A stretch of DNA of 64,000 nucleotides, from contig NZ_CP083952.1 of the NCBI RefSeq assembly GCF_006442545.2, forward strand, positions 1,729,501 to 1,793,500, read 5' to 3'. The translations under genes were made by a program, and so were the position numbers. Below are positions 32,820 through 40,736 of this stretch, piece after piece. Source of the stretch: Mesorhizobium sp. B2-1-8 (GTDB taxonomy: Bacteria > Pseudomonadota > Alphaproteobacteria > Rhizobiales > Rhizobiaceae). The notes under the pieces were generated by a model. That model had not been told where the DNA came from, made no database searches, and was given only the letters and a program-made list of their open reading frames with translations. Positions within the stretch are counted from its first letter, which is position 1; each line of letters starts with the position of its first letter.

Positions 32820-35093
32820 ATGGCGAACCGCAGAGACAGTCGCATCGAGCCCAGCTTCGAAGGGCCGCCACGAGCGAGATCCCAGACGGGTCTTTCGGTG
32901 AGCGAGGAGGACCGCGTCGTGCCGACCAATCGCAAAGCCTCCGCCAAACGCAAATCATCGAAGGGGAAATCGTCGCGGGGGAGGCGCGGCGGAAGCGGAC
33001 GCGGCCTGTTCGGCGTGCTCGGCCGGCTGGTCTACTGGTGCTTCGTGCTCGCCATATGGGGCGGCATCGCGGTGGCGGGCGTCGTCATCTACTACGGCGC
33101 CAAGATGCCCGCGGCCACGACCTGGTCGATCCCCGACCGTGCACCCAACATCAAGATCGTCTCGGCCGACGGGCAGTTGCTGGCCAATCGCGGCATGAGC
33201 GGCGGTGAAGCCGTCGGCCTGCACGAAATGTCGCCTTATATTCCCGAGGCGGTGATCGCCATCGAGGACCGCCGTTTCTATTCGCATTTCGGCGTCGATC
33301 CTATCGGCCTGTCGCGCGCCATGGTGACCAACCTCATCGGCGGGCACTTCTCGCAAGGTGGTTCGACGCTGACGCAGCAATTGGCGAAGAACCTGTTCCT
33401 GAAGCCTGACCGCACGCTGGAACGCAAGGTGCAGGAGGTGCTGCTGGCGCTGTGGCTGGAGCACAAGCACACCAAGGACCAGATCCTCGAAATGTACCTC
33501 AACCGGGTCTATTTCGGCTCCGGCGCCTATGGTGTCGAGGCGGCCTCGCGGCGTTATTTCGGCAAGAGCGCGCGCGACGTCACTCTGTCGGAAGCCGCAC
33601 TCCTGGCTGGCCTGCTGAAGGCACCGTCGCGGCTGTCGCCGGCGCGCGATCCCAAGGCCGCCGAAGAGCGCTCGCAACTGGTGCTCGCAGCGATGCGCGA
33701 GGAGGGCAAGATCAGCGAGAAGGAACTGAAGACGGCGCTCAGCGCGCCGGCGACGCGCTCGCCATCCTACTGGACCGGCTCGGAAAACTATGTCGCCGAC
33801 ACCATCATGGAAGAACTGCCCGACCTGATCGGCGACGTGCGCGGCGATATCGTCATCGACTCCACCGTCGACCTGAACCTGCAGAAACTCGCCGAACAGT
33901 CGATCCGCCGGCTGATCGACGACAGCGGCAAGAAGCTCAACGTCACCCAGGGCGCGCTGGTGTCGATCGACGATTCCGGCGCGGTGCGCGCCATGGTCGG
34001 CGGCTATGATTATTCGACCAGCCAGTTCGACCGCGCCTCGGAGGCGCGCCGGCAGCCAGGCTCCGCGTTTAAGCCGTTCGTCTACATGGCTGCGCTCGAG
34101 GCCGGCCGCACGCCCGATAGCATCCGCAACGATGCGCCGATCAAGATCGGCAACTGGACGCCGGACAATTACGGCGGCAAGTACTTTGGCAAGGTCACCC
34201 TGGCGACGGCGCTGGCCAAATCGCTGAACTCGGTTGCGGCGCAATTGACCATGGAGGTCGGGCCGAACGCGGTGGTCGAAGCCGCGCACCGCATGGGCAT
34301 CCAGTCCGATTTGCAGGCCAATACCTCGATCGCGCTCGGCACGTCGGAAGTGACGCCGCTGGAACTGACCTCGGCCTATGTGCCTTTCGCCAATGGCGGT
34401 TACAAGCCCGATATCCATTTCATCCGCCGCATCACGACCGCCGAGGGTAAGGTGCTTTACGACGCCGCCGGCGGCGCCGCGCCACGTGTCGTAAAACCCG
34501 AGATCGTCGGCATGATGAACTCGATGATGACCGGCACGGTCGAGATCGGCACCGCCAAGAAGGCGGCCTTCGCCTGGCCGTCGGCCGGCAAGACCGGCAC
34601 CAGCCAGAATTCGCGCGACGCCTGGTTCGTCGGCTACACCGCCAATCTCACCACCGGCGTGTGGTTCGGCAATGACGACGGCACGGCGATGAAGAAGGTC
34701 ACCGGCGGTGCGTTGCCGGCACAGGCCTGGCATGAATTCATGGTCGCCGCGCATGAGGGCGTGCCGGTGCGGCCGCTGCCCGGCACCTGGAAGTCGACGC
34801 CGGCGGACACGATAGTACCCGACGACATTCCCTCGGCAGACAACAACCAGCCGGCACCGGTTCCATCGGCGTCGGTTGGCCAGCAAGCGCCGGCCGCGCA
34901 AGCGGCAGCACCAGCGACGCCAGCGCCGGTCCGTGCGGCGCGGCCTGCCCAGACCGTCGATGCCGATGGCTTCAACATGCCGGCGGATGGCGGCACCACC
35001 GCTTCGGTCGGGCATCCGGTGCCGCCAGGCAGCGTCGGCGGTCCGCTCAAGAAGCGGCAGACCTCGATCCTGGATATTCTTGGCGGCGGCTGA
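32820..35093 (+). CDS. Bifunctional penicillin-binding protein, PBP1A family
   Basis: This 757-residue peptidoglycan synthase has a basic cytoplasmic tail (1-60), one membrane anchor (about 64-92) and a glycosyltransferase domain, family 51 (about 110-290), with EDRRFYSHFGVD and GGSTLTQQLAKNLFL. The transpeptidase domain (about 370-620) has the active serine in GSAFKP, the SLNS motif and KTGTS. A Pro/Ala-rich C-terminal tail of about 100 residues follows. It polymerises and cross-links peptidoglycan in the periplasm. Shorter PBP1C-like forms are excluded by the motif order. Confidence 0.93.
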   Translation: MANRRDSRIEPSFEGPPRARSQTGLSVSEEDRVVPTNRKASAKRKSSKGKSSRGRRGGSGRGLFGVLGRLVYWCFVLAIWGGIAVAGVVIYYGAKMPAATTWSIPDRAPNIKIVSADGQLLANRGMSGGEAVGLHEMSPYIPEAVIAIEDRRFYSHFGVDPIGLSRAMVTNLIGGHFSQGGSTLTQQLAKNLFLKPDRTLERKVQEVLLALWLEHKHTKDQILEMYLNRVYFGSGAYGVEAASRRYFGKSARDVTLSEAALLAGLLKAPSRLSPARDPKAAEERSQLVLAAMREEGKISEKELKTALSAPATRSPSYWTGSENYVADTIMEELPDLIGDVRGDIVIDSTVDLNLQKLAEQSIRRLIDDSGKKLNVTQGALVSIDDSGAVRAMVGGYDYSTSQFDRASEARRQPGSAFKPFVYMAALEAGRTPDSIRNDAPIKIGNWTPDNYGGKYFGKVTLATALAKSLNSVAAQLTMEVGPNAVVEAAHRMGIQSDLQANTSIALGTSEVTPLELTSAYVPFANGGYKPDIHFIRRITTAEGKVLYDAAGGAAPRVVKPEIVGMMNSMMTGTVEIGTAKKAAFAWPSAGKTGTSQNSRDAWFVGYTANLTTGVWFGNDDGTAMKKVTGGALPAQAWHEFMVAAHEGVPVRPLPGTWKSTPADTIVPDDIPSADNNQPAPVPSASVGQQAPAAQAAAPATPAPVRAARPAQTVDADGFNMPADGGTTASVGHPVPPGSVGGPLKKRQTSILDILGGG

Positions 35094-35171
35094 GCAACCG
35101 GCTAGCGGCGTCAATCCGCCTCTCGCCACCCCGGCTGCGTTCGGCTACATGTCCAGCCCGGAGACCGCGAC

Positions 35172-35924
35172 ATGACCGAAACCGACACCAGAAAGACCAT
35201 CGTGCTGACCGGCGCCAGCCGCGGTATCGGCCATGCCACGGTCAAACGCTTTTCGCGCGAGGGCTGGCGCGTCATCACCTGTTCGCGCCAGGCCTTCGCC
35301 GAGGACTGCCCGTGGCCGGCCGGTCCCGAGGACCACATCAAGGTCGATCTCGCCGATCAGGAAGATGTCGGTATTGCGGTGTCCGAGATCCGTCATCGGC
35401 TCGAAGCGCATGGCGGGCAGTTGCACGCGCTGGTCAACAATGCCGGCATTTCGCCCAAGCTCGGGGATGGCAACAGCCGCATGGACTCGATCGACACGCC
35501 GATGCATGTCTGGCGCGACGTGTTCCAGGTCAATTTCTTCGCGCCGATCATGCTGGCGCGCGGCCTGTTCAAGGAATTGGCGGCGGCCAAGGGCTCGATC
35601 GTCAACGTGACGTCGATCGCCGGCACCCGCGTGCATCCCTTCGCCGGCACTGCCTATGCGACGTCGAAGGCGGCGCTCGGCTCGCTGACACGCGAGATGG
35701 CGCATGACTTCGGCCCGCACGGCATCCGCGTCAACGCCATCGCGCCGGGCGAGATCGATACCGCGATCCTATCGCCGGGCACGGAAAAGATCGTCGAGAC
35801 CATCCCACTGCGGCGCCTGGGCACCACGGCGGAGGTCGCCGACATCATCTTTTTCCTCTGCTCAGGTCAGGCGTCCTACGTCACGGGCTCGGAAATCCAC
35901 ATCAATGGCGGCCAGCACGTTTGA
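35172..35924 (+). CDS. Short-chain dehydrogenase/reductase
   Basis: This 250-residue classical SDR has the cofactor motif TGASRGIGHATV near residue 14, NNAG near 95, the catalytic Ser in NVTSIAG, YATSKAAL (Tyr and Lys) and the C-terminal SEIHINGGQHV. It is probably a NAD(P)-dependent alcohol or ketone oxidoreductase in the cytoplasm. The gene begins 78 bases after the PBP gene and is probably independent of it. Its substrate is unknown. Confidence 0.9.
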   Translation: MTETDTRKTIVLTGASRGIGHATVKRFSREGWRVITCSRQAFAEDCPWPAGPEDHIKVDLADQEDVGIAVSEIRHRLEAHGGQLHALVNNAGISPKLGDGNSRMDSIDTPMHVWRDVFQVNFFAPIMLARGLFKELAAAKGSIVNVTSIAGTRVHPFAGTAYATSKAALGSLTREMAHDFGPHGIRVNAIAPGEIDTAILSPGTEKIVETIPLRRLGTTAEVADIIFFLCSGQASYVTGSEIHINGGQHV

Positions 35925-35951
35925 ACTGGTCGACTTCAGGCTGGGGCCGGC

Positions 35952-36872
35952 TCAACTGCCGATTGTGAGAACGGCCTTGCCGCTGATGCCGCGCTGGCGC
36001 AGTGCGTCCAGGGCCTGTCCGATGTCCGTCCATGGCACGGTCAAGGCGATGCGGGTATCCAGCCGGCCGGCGACGGCCAGGTCGAGCAGCGTGGCGATAT
36101 CGGCGCCGATGGCCGAACCGGACGCGTAGTAGGCGAACGTCTGAAGCCTCGCCCCTTCGTGACCCGGAACGAACTGACGGAACCCAACCGGCGTGAGTTC
36201 GCCACTGCTCGAACCGAACATGACGATTGTGCCGCCAGGGGCGACGCGTTCGATGGCGTGTGCGAGGCTCTTGCCGCCGACCGACTCGGTGATCAGCGAA
36301 AACGGTCCCTCGGCGAACTCGATCGACTCGACGATCCGATCGGCGCCCAGTCCACGCAGCTCCTCGTGGTGCCGGGCGGCGGCGATGGCCGTCACCGACG
36401 CGCCTTGCTCGCGGGCGATCTGGATCTGGAAGCGACCGACGGCACCGCTTGCACCGGTGATCAGGATCTTTAGGCCGGCTAGGTCACCGCCATGGCGCAA
36501 GGTCCTGAGCGCCGTCGTGCCCGCCACCGGAAGCGTAGCTGCCGAGACGAAGCTGACCTCATCCGGCAGGACGGCGAGACGGTCGGTTGAAACGGCGACC
36601 CGTTCGGCCCAGCCTGCCTGGTCGACCAGAGCCGCGACCCGGGTGCCAGCGGCCGGCCCGGACCCATCGGCGGCCGCGCGTTCGACAATCCCAACGATAT
36701 CCTGGCCGGGTATCCAGCCGTTCGAGCGGATGGTCAGCAGGCGCAGTTCCCCCCGATTCAACGAGCTTGCGTGCACCGAGACGAGCGCCTCGTCCTCAAG
36801 GGGCCGAGGTTCTTCCACCTCGGCGAGCCTCAATCCCGTGGCGCTGTCGGAAGATATGACTAAGGCGAGCAT
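35952..36872 (-). CDS. Quinone-oxidoreductase-type MDR (zinc-free)
   Basis: This 306-residue MDR enzyme lacks the catalytic zinc ligands seen in the dehydrogenase at 998-2014, but has the early GQDIVGIVE motif and the NADPH fold LITGASGAVGRFQIQIA near residue 133. It resembles quinone or enoyl reductases. It is divergent from an AraC-family regulator that starts 96 bases away, which is a typical regulator-target pair. It may be induced by a small carbonyl or aromatic compound. Confidence 0.87.
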   Translation of the reverse strand: MLALVISSDSATGLRLAEVEEPRPLEDEALVSVHASSLNRGELRLLTIRSNGWIPGQDIVGIVERAAADGSGPAAGTRVAALVDQAGWAERVAVSTDRLAVLPDEVSFVSAATLPVAGTTALRTLRHGGDLAGLKILITGASGAVGRFQIQIAREQGASVTAIAAARHHEELRGLGADRIVESIEFAEGPFSLITESVGGKSLAHAIERVAPGGTIVMFGSSSGELTPVGFRQFVPGHEGARLQTFAYYASGSAIGADIATLLDLAVAGRLDTRIALTVPWTDIGQALDALRQRGISGKAVLTIGS

Positions 36873-36928
36873 GGTTACGGACCTTCTTGCTGGAGGCCGG
36901 AACTTTATCGGCCTCCCCGCTTGAAGAA

Positions 36929-36957
36929 TTTAGCTATCCTGGCATTTAATCGCTAAA
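36929..36957. promoter_or_regulatory. Inverted repeat in the AraC/MDR divergent promoter
   Basis: TTTAGC (36929-36934) and GCTAAA (36952-36957) are inverted with 17 bases between them, in the AT-rich gap between the two divergent genes. It lies 12-40 bases before the AraC start, where an autoregulatory site would be. The arms are short, so it could be chance. Confidence 0.35.
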
Positions 36958-36968
36958 AGCAGTCAATC

Positions 36969-37778
36969 ATGAGACAGCCTCTTCGCTACCCATGGCCCAA
37001 TTTCGATGTCGATGACGTGCTGGCGCCGGCCATCGCCGTGCGTGTCGACGTCACCGAGACCAGAGCGGAGGTACCCGCCCATTGGCACCGCAAGGGCCAG
37101 CTCGTCTTTGCGCTCGGAGGCGGCGTCACATGCCGCGTTCCGAGCGGCTTGTGGATGGTGCCGCCGCATTGCGGGGTATGGATCCCCGGCGCCATGGAGC
37201 ACAGCAACATCGCGACGGCCAATGCCCGGATATTCTTCGTCTACATCGAGCCGGGAGCCGCCGAATTGCCGGACCGGTGCTGCACGCTTTCGATCTCGCC
37301 GCTGCTGCGCGAACTGATCGTCGAGCTGTCCGACAGCGTGCTGGACGATCAGGCAAGGGATGATCTCTTGACCAGGACCCTGCTTGCAGAACTGCCGCGC
37401 ATGCCTGTCCAGCAGCTGCATCTGCCGATTTCATCCGAGCCGCGCTTGAGGCGGATCGCCGAGGCGCTGGCGCAAGACCCTGCCGATCGCAGTACGTTGG
37501 CACAATGGGCCAACCGCGTCGCGCTCAGCGAAAGCAGTCTGGCGCGTCTCATCGTCAAGGAGACTGGCTTGAGCTTCGGGCGCTGGCGCCAGCAATTGCA
37601 CCTGATCGTCGCCATTCGGGAGCTGGCGTCCGGTGCCAGCGTGCAGCAAGTCTCGGGCGATCTCGGCTATGGCTCGGTTACTGCCTTCATCACCATGTTC
37701 AAGAAGGCGCTTGGCAAGCCCCCGGCAAAATACCTCGGCAGCGCCGCGCAAAACGGCGGTTCGGCATTCGTGGCATGA
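36969..37778 (+). CDS. AraC-family transcriptional regulator with N-terminal cupin
   Basis: The 269-residue protein has an N-terminal cupin-type sensor (about 1-140, HWHRKGQLVFALGGGVTCRV and IPGAMEHSN) and a C-terminal AraC DNA-binding domain (about 160-265, VALSESSLARLIVKETGLSFGRWRQQ and SGDLGYGSVTAFITMFKKALGKPPAKYL). It resembles NimR-type regulators of small toxic compounds. It is divergent from the MDR gene and most likely activates it. The gene starts 10 bases after a short intergenic repeat. Confidence 0.88.
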   Translation: MRQPLRYPWPNFDVDDVLAPAIAVRVDVTETRAEVPAHWHRKGQLVFALGGGVTCRVPSGLWMVPPHCGVWIPGAMEHSNIATANARIFFVYIEPGAAELPDRCCTLSISPLLRELIVELSDSVLDDQARDDLLTRTLLAELPRMPVQQLHLPISSEPRLRRIAEALAQDPADRSTLAQWANRVALSESSLARLIVKETGLSFGRWRQQLHLIVAIRELASGASVQQVSGDLGYGSVTAFITMFKKALGKPPAKYLGSAAQNGGSAFVA

Positions 37779-37803
37779 TTGACCGGCCTGTGGGCACGTC
37801 GGC

Positions 37804-38089
37804 TCAGGCAGCGGACGGTTCCGCGACCCGCGGCTTGTGGCCAAGCACCTCTTCGACAATGCCGCGCGCGATCTCGCGTTCGCCCATGATCACGGTATCG
37901 GCGCCGAGCCCCTTCAGATGCTCGACCTCGGCGTCGGAATGGGCGCGGGCGATGACACTGATGTTGGGATTGGCAGTGCGTGCCCGCAGCACGATCTGGC
38001 CGGCCTCGAAGGCGTTGGGGATGGCAAGGCGATGGCGCGGCGACAAAATGCTGGACCGGCGACCGGGACGCCGCCGATCTGCTTGAGCC
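37804..38089 (-). pseudogene. C-terminal remnant of a KefB/YbaL-type cation:proton antiporter
   Basis: The last 80 or so codons read LAIPNAFEAGQIVLRARTAN, ISVIARAHSDAEVEHLKGLG and ADTVIMGEREIARGIVEEVL. That is the TrkA-N (RCK) end of YbaL-type antiporters. No start codon other than TTG and no membrane domain remain, and the reading frame upstream runs into a stop near 38089. Complete proteins are over 550 residues. This is the leftover of a deleted gene. Confidence 0.75.
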
Positions 38090-38130
38090 GGCTATGATAT
38101 TCGCCTTGACGACCAATCCGTTGCTGGCGA

Positions 38131-38580
38131 TCAGGCTGCCTGCAACAGCGCCTCGATCTCGGGGATGCCGTGGTTGGTCATGGTCTTCGGGATTTCGGCC
38201 GTCACCTTGTCAGCTACCTCCTTATGCAGCTTCTTGCGCATGGCGCCGAGCACCACTGGTGGGGCGACAAGCACAAGGCTGTCGAACTCGCCGTCATGGG
38301 CGAGTTTGTAGAGCCGGGCGGCAATCTCCTCGGCGAAGCGTTCCTTGCCTATGCGATGCCAGTCGGTATCCTCGACCGCGCTGCGGTGCATGGATGGGCC
38401 ATCATTGTATCGGCCGGGGCTGTCGCTTCCCTGTTCGCGTGTGGGCGGGTTTTCCTGTTCAATCACCTGCACGACTTCAAGATTGGGAAACTTGGTGTCG
38501 CCGGCGTTCTTGAGCAGGAGCGCCTTTTCACCATCGGCCACCAGAACCCAAATGCCATGCTTCAGTTTGATCGTGTTCAT
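38131..38580 (-). CDS. Host-attachment-family protein (Host_attach type)
   Basis: This 149-residue cytoplasmic protein begins IKLKHGIWVLVADGEKALLL. It has LVLVAPPVVLGAMRKKLHKEVADKV and IPKTMTNHGIPEIEALL near the end. These are the marks of the family called host attachment protein in Agrobacterium and Mesorhizobium, related to bacterial eRF1-like (baeRF) proteins. The name comes from an early attachment screen. A role in ribosome or stress biology is equally possible from the fold. It ends 42 bases from the antiporter remnant. Confidence 0.8.
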   Translation of the reverse strand: MNTIKLKHGIWVLVADGEKALLLKNAGDTKFPNLEVVQVIEQENPPTREQGSDSPGRYNDGPSMHRSAVEDTDWHRIGKERFAEEIAARLYKLAHDGEFDSLVLVAPPVVLGAMRKKLHKEVADKVTAEIPKTMTNHGIPEIEALLQAA

Positions 38581-38962
38581 GAGGACGCTCCTTGTTGCGT
38601 GGTGGCTATACCGGGAACGCGTTTCCGCCCGTCAACGTTCCAACCCCCGCCACGGACCGAATAGCGGTGCAGACCGGGCGCCGAACATGAAATCGTCATC
38701 AGACGACTTTAATCTACTAAATTGGTAGAAATTGGAAAAAACTGTTTTGCGGGACAGGTCGCAGGCAGCTAAAAGCGCCTGAAATCAAGGTCGATTTCGG
38801 CGACCCGGCCTGGCCAAAGGCATGGGCGTGGAATATTTTTCTCTTGCCCTTCGCGGTTGCGAAAAAGCGATTGCCTGCCATCACCGGATGCGCGAGTGCT
38901 TTGCTTCTGCTTTTTTTTGCCTGGGCGTAAAACTGCGAAACTGTTCCCGGATTGCTATTATC
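38581..38962. promoter_or_regulatory. 382-bp region between the host-attachment gene and cysG
   Basis: No gene is supported here. It contains the dyad TCTAC-N7-GTAGA at 38713-38729 and AT-rich tracts from 38700 to 38760. It holds the divergent promoters of the attachment-family gene and of the sulfur assimilation operon. In-frame extension of cysG to 38822 has poor coding character. Confidence 0.5.
38713..38729. promoter_or_regulatory. Dyad TCTAC-N7-GTAGA, candidate sulfur-operon operator
   Basis: The 5-base arms are perfect and the site has the CTAC..TTGGTAG look of Rrf2-family operators, such as the CymR/IscR type that controls cysteine genes. It lies about 235 bases before cysG, in the most AT-rich part of the gap. 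No Rrf2 gene is in this window. Confidence 0.4.
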
Positions 38963-40411
38963 ATGCCGCAAGCCACCACCAAGCTCAACGCCTTTCCCGT
39001 CTTCATGCGGGTCGAGGGCGAAGCCGTGGCCATTGTCGGCGGGGGCGAGGAGGCTCTGGCCAAGGCGCGGCTGATCGCCCAGTCGAGTGCCGTTCTGCAC
39101 ATCATCGCCAGCGATGCCGAGCCGGAGCTGTTGACCTTCATCGCCGAAACCGGCGCGAACCATGTGGCCCGCGCGTATGATGCCTCGCAACTCGAAGGCG
39201 CCGTGATGGTGTTCGCCGCCAGCGGCGACGAGGCGCTCGATCGGCGCGTAGCCGCCGACGCGCGCCGGCTGGGCATTCCGGTCAATGCCGTCGACCGGCC
39301 GGACCTCTGCGATTTCTTCACCCCGGCGCTGGTCAACCGCGCACCAGTCGCCATTGCCATCGGCACCGAAGGTGCGGGTCCGGTGCTGGCGCAGATGCTG
39401 CGCGGCCGCATAGACCGCATGCTGTCGCCGTCGCTTGGCGCGCTGGCGGCGCTTGCCGCGTCGTTCCGCAATGCCGCCGAGAGATTGCCCAGGGGCAATG
39501 TGCGCCGCCGTTTCTGGAGTGACTTCTTCGGCGGAGCGCCAGCGCGCGCCATCGAGGCCGGCGATTTTTCGCAGGCGCACGAAGCCGCCACCGATCTGCT
39601 GTTGTCCGACGCGCCCGTTCGCGGCCACATCGCCCTGGTGGGCGCCGGTCCCGGCGCCGAGGATCTCCTCACGCTGCGGGCGCATCGCCTGCTGATGGAG
39701 GCCGACGTCATCGTCCATGACGCGCTGGTGCCGGAGGCGGTCGTCGCCATGGGGCGCCGCGATGCCGAGCGCCTGCCGGTGGGAAAGCGCAAGGGCTGCC
39801 ATACCAAGAGCCAGGCCGAAATCAACGCGCTGCTGGTGGAGCTTGGCCGTGAGGGCAAGCGCGTCGTGCGGCTGAAGTCGGGCGATCCGCTGGTGTTCGG
39901 CCGCGCCGGCGAGGAGATGGCGGCGCTTCGCGATGCCGGCATCGCCTATGAGGTGGTTCCGGGCGTCACCGCGGCCTTCGCCGCTGCCGCAGATTTCGAA
40001 CTGCCATTGACGCTGCGCGGTGTGTCCTCCTCGATGGTGTTCACCACCGGCCACGATCTCAAGGGCAATTCGTTGCCAGACTGGGCCAAGCTCGCCATTT
40101 CCGGCGCCACCGTCGCCGTCTACATGGGCCGCTCGGTCGCGGCCGAAGTCGCCGGCCGGCTGATCGAGGCCGGCCTGTCGCCGGACACGGCGGTCGCCGT
40201 GGTCGAGAATGCCAGCCTGACCAATCGCCGACGCTTCCACGGAACGCTTGCCGACCTGCCGTCGCTGGAAGCGCGCGCCGATCTGTCGGGCCCGGTCATG
40301 ACCATCATCGGCGACGCCGTCGCCGGTGCCAATTTCGAGCGATCCGAGCCGCTCGCGGCACACAGGCATGAGAGTGCGCCCGTAGCGGCCGCCGAGGGAG
40401 TCCAGCCATGA
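38963..40411 (+). CDS. cysG: Siroheme synthase (fused precorrin-2 dehydrogenase/ferrochelatase and uroporphyrinogen III methyltransferase)
   Basis: This 482-residue fusion has an N-terminal Rossmann/ferrochelatase half (VAIVGGGEEALAKARL, AVDRPDLCDFFTPALVNRAPV, about 1-215). The C-terminal SUMT half (about 220-465) has VGAGPGAEDLLTLRAHRLL, ADVIVHDALVPE, RLKSGDPLVFGRAGEE and VPGVTAAFAAAA. It makes siroheme for the sulfite reductase encoded two genes on. Its stop overlaps the DUF2849 start by four bases. A weak ribosome-binding site precedes the ATG at 38963. Confidence 0.93.
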   Translation: MPQATTKLNAFPVFMRVEGEAVAIVGGGEEALAKARLIAQSSAVLHIIASDAEPELLTFIAETGANHVARAYDASQLEGAVMVFAASGDEALDRRVAADARRLGIPVNAVDRPDLCDFFTPALVNRAPVAIAIGTEGAGPVLAQMLRGRIDRMLSPSLGALAALAASFRNAAERLPRGNVRRRFWSDFFGGAPARAIEAGDFSQAHEAATDLLLSDAPVRGHIALVGAGPGAEDLLTLRAHRLLMEADVIVHDALVPEAVVAMGRRDAERLPVGKRKGCHTKSQAEINALLVELGREGKRVVRLKSGDPLVFGRAGEEMAALRDAGIAYEVVPGVTAAFAAAADFELPLTLRGVSSSMVFTTGHDLKGNSLPDWAKLAISGATVAVYMGRSVAAEVAGRLIEAGLSPDTAVAVVENASLTNRRRFHGTLADLPSLEARADLSGPVMTIIGDAVAGANFERSEPLAAHRHESAPVAAAEGVQP

Positions 40412-40701
40412 AGATACTGACCGCCAATCGCCTCGGCGACGGCATTGCCGTCTGGTACGCCGACGGCGGCTGGGCCGAAACGGTGGACCATGCGGACCTT
40501 GCCCACGACAAGGCGGCAGAGGATCGGCTGGAGGCGATCGGCGCCAAGGCCCACGCCGACAATGAAGTGGTCGACGTCAATCTGATCGATGCGGAAGTCG
40601 TCGACGGCGTCGTCGAGCCGGTGCGGCTGCGCGAGAAGATCCGCGCCGCCGGTCCCACCATCCGCAACGATCTCGGCAAGCAGGCTGCGCGGCCAGCCTA
40701 G
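40408..40701 (+). CDS. DUF2849 protein of the sulfite reductase operon
   Basis: This 97-residue soluble protein begins KILTANRLGDGIAVWY and contains WAETVDHADLA. It is the small conserved gene between cysG and cysI in alphaproteobacteria, where the DUF2849 name is used. Translational coupling to cysG by a four-base overlap and the 35-base gap before cysI imply a role in sulfite reduction, perhaps in assembly or electron delivery. The molecular role is unknown. Confidence 0.85.
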   Translation: MKILTANRLGDGIAVWYADGGWAETVDHADLAHDKAAEDRLEAIGAKAHADNEVVDVNLIDAEVVDGVVEPVRLREKIRAAGPTIRNDLGKQAARPA

Positions 40702-40736
40702 CCAGACACGGGCGGACGCGCCCTGAAAGACGAAGC

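Noticed and set aside
32955..35129. 724-codon frame opposite the PBP1A gene
   Set aside because: It mirrors the PBP reading and has no family motif.
38736..38750. AAAAAACTGTTTTGC before cysG, nearly identical to 8736-8750
   Set aside because: One mismatch in 15 AT-rich bases and unrelated genes. I consider it chance without more copies.
38822..38962. 47-residue extension of CysG
   Set aside because: The translated residues are rich in rare patterns and the CysG fold begins at the ATG at 38963.
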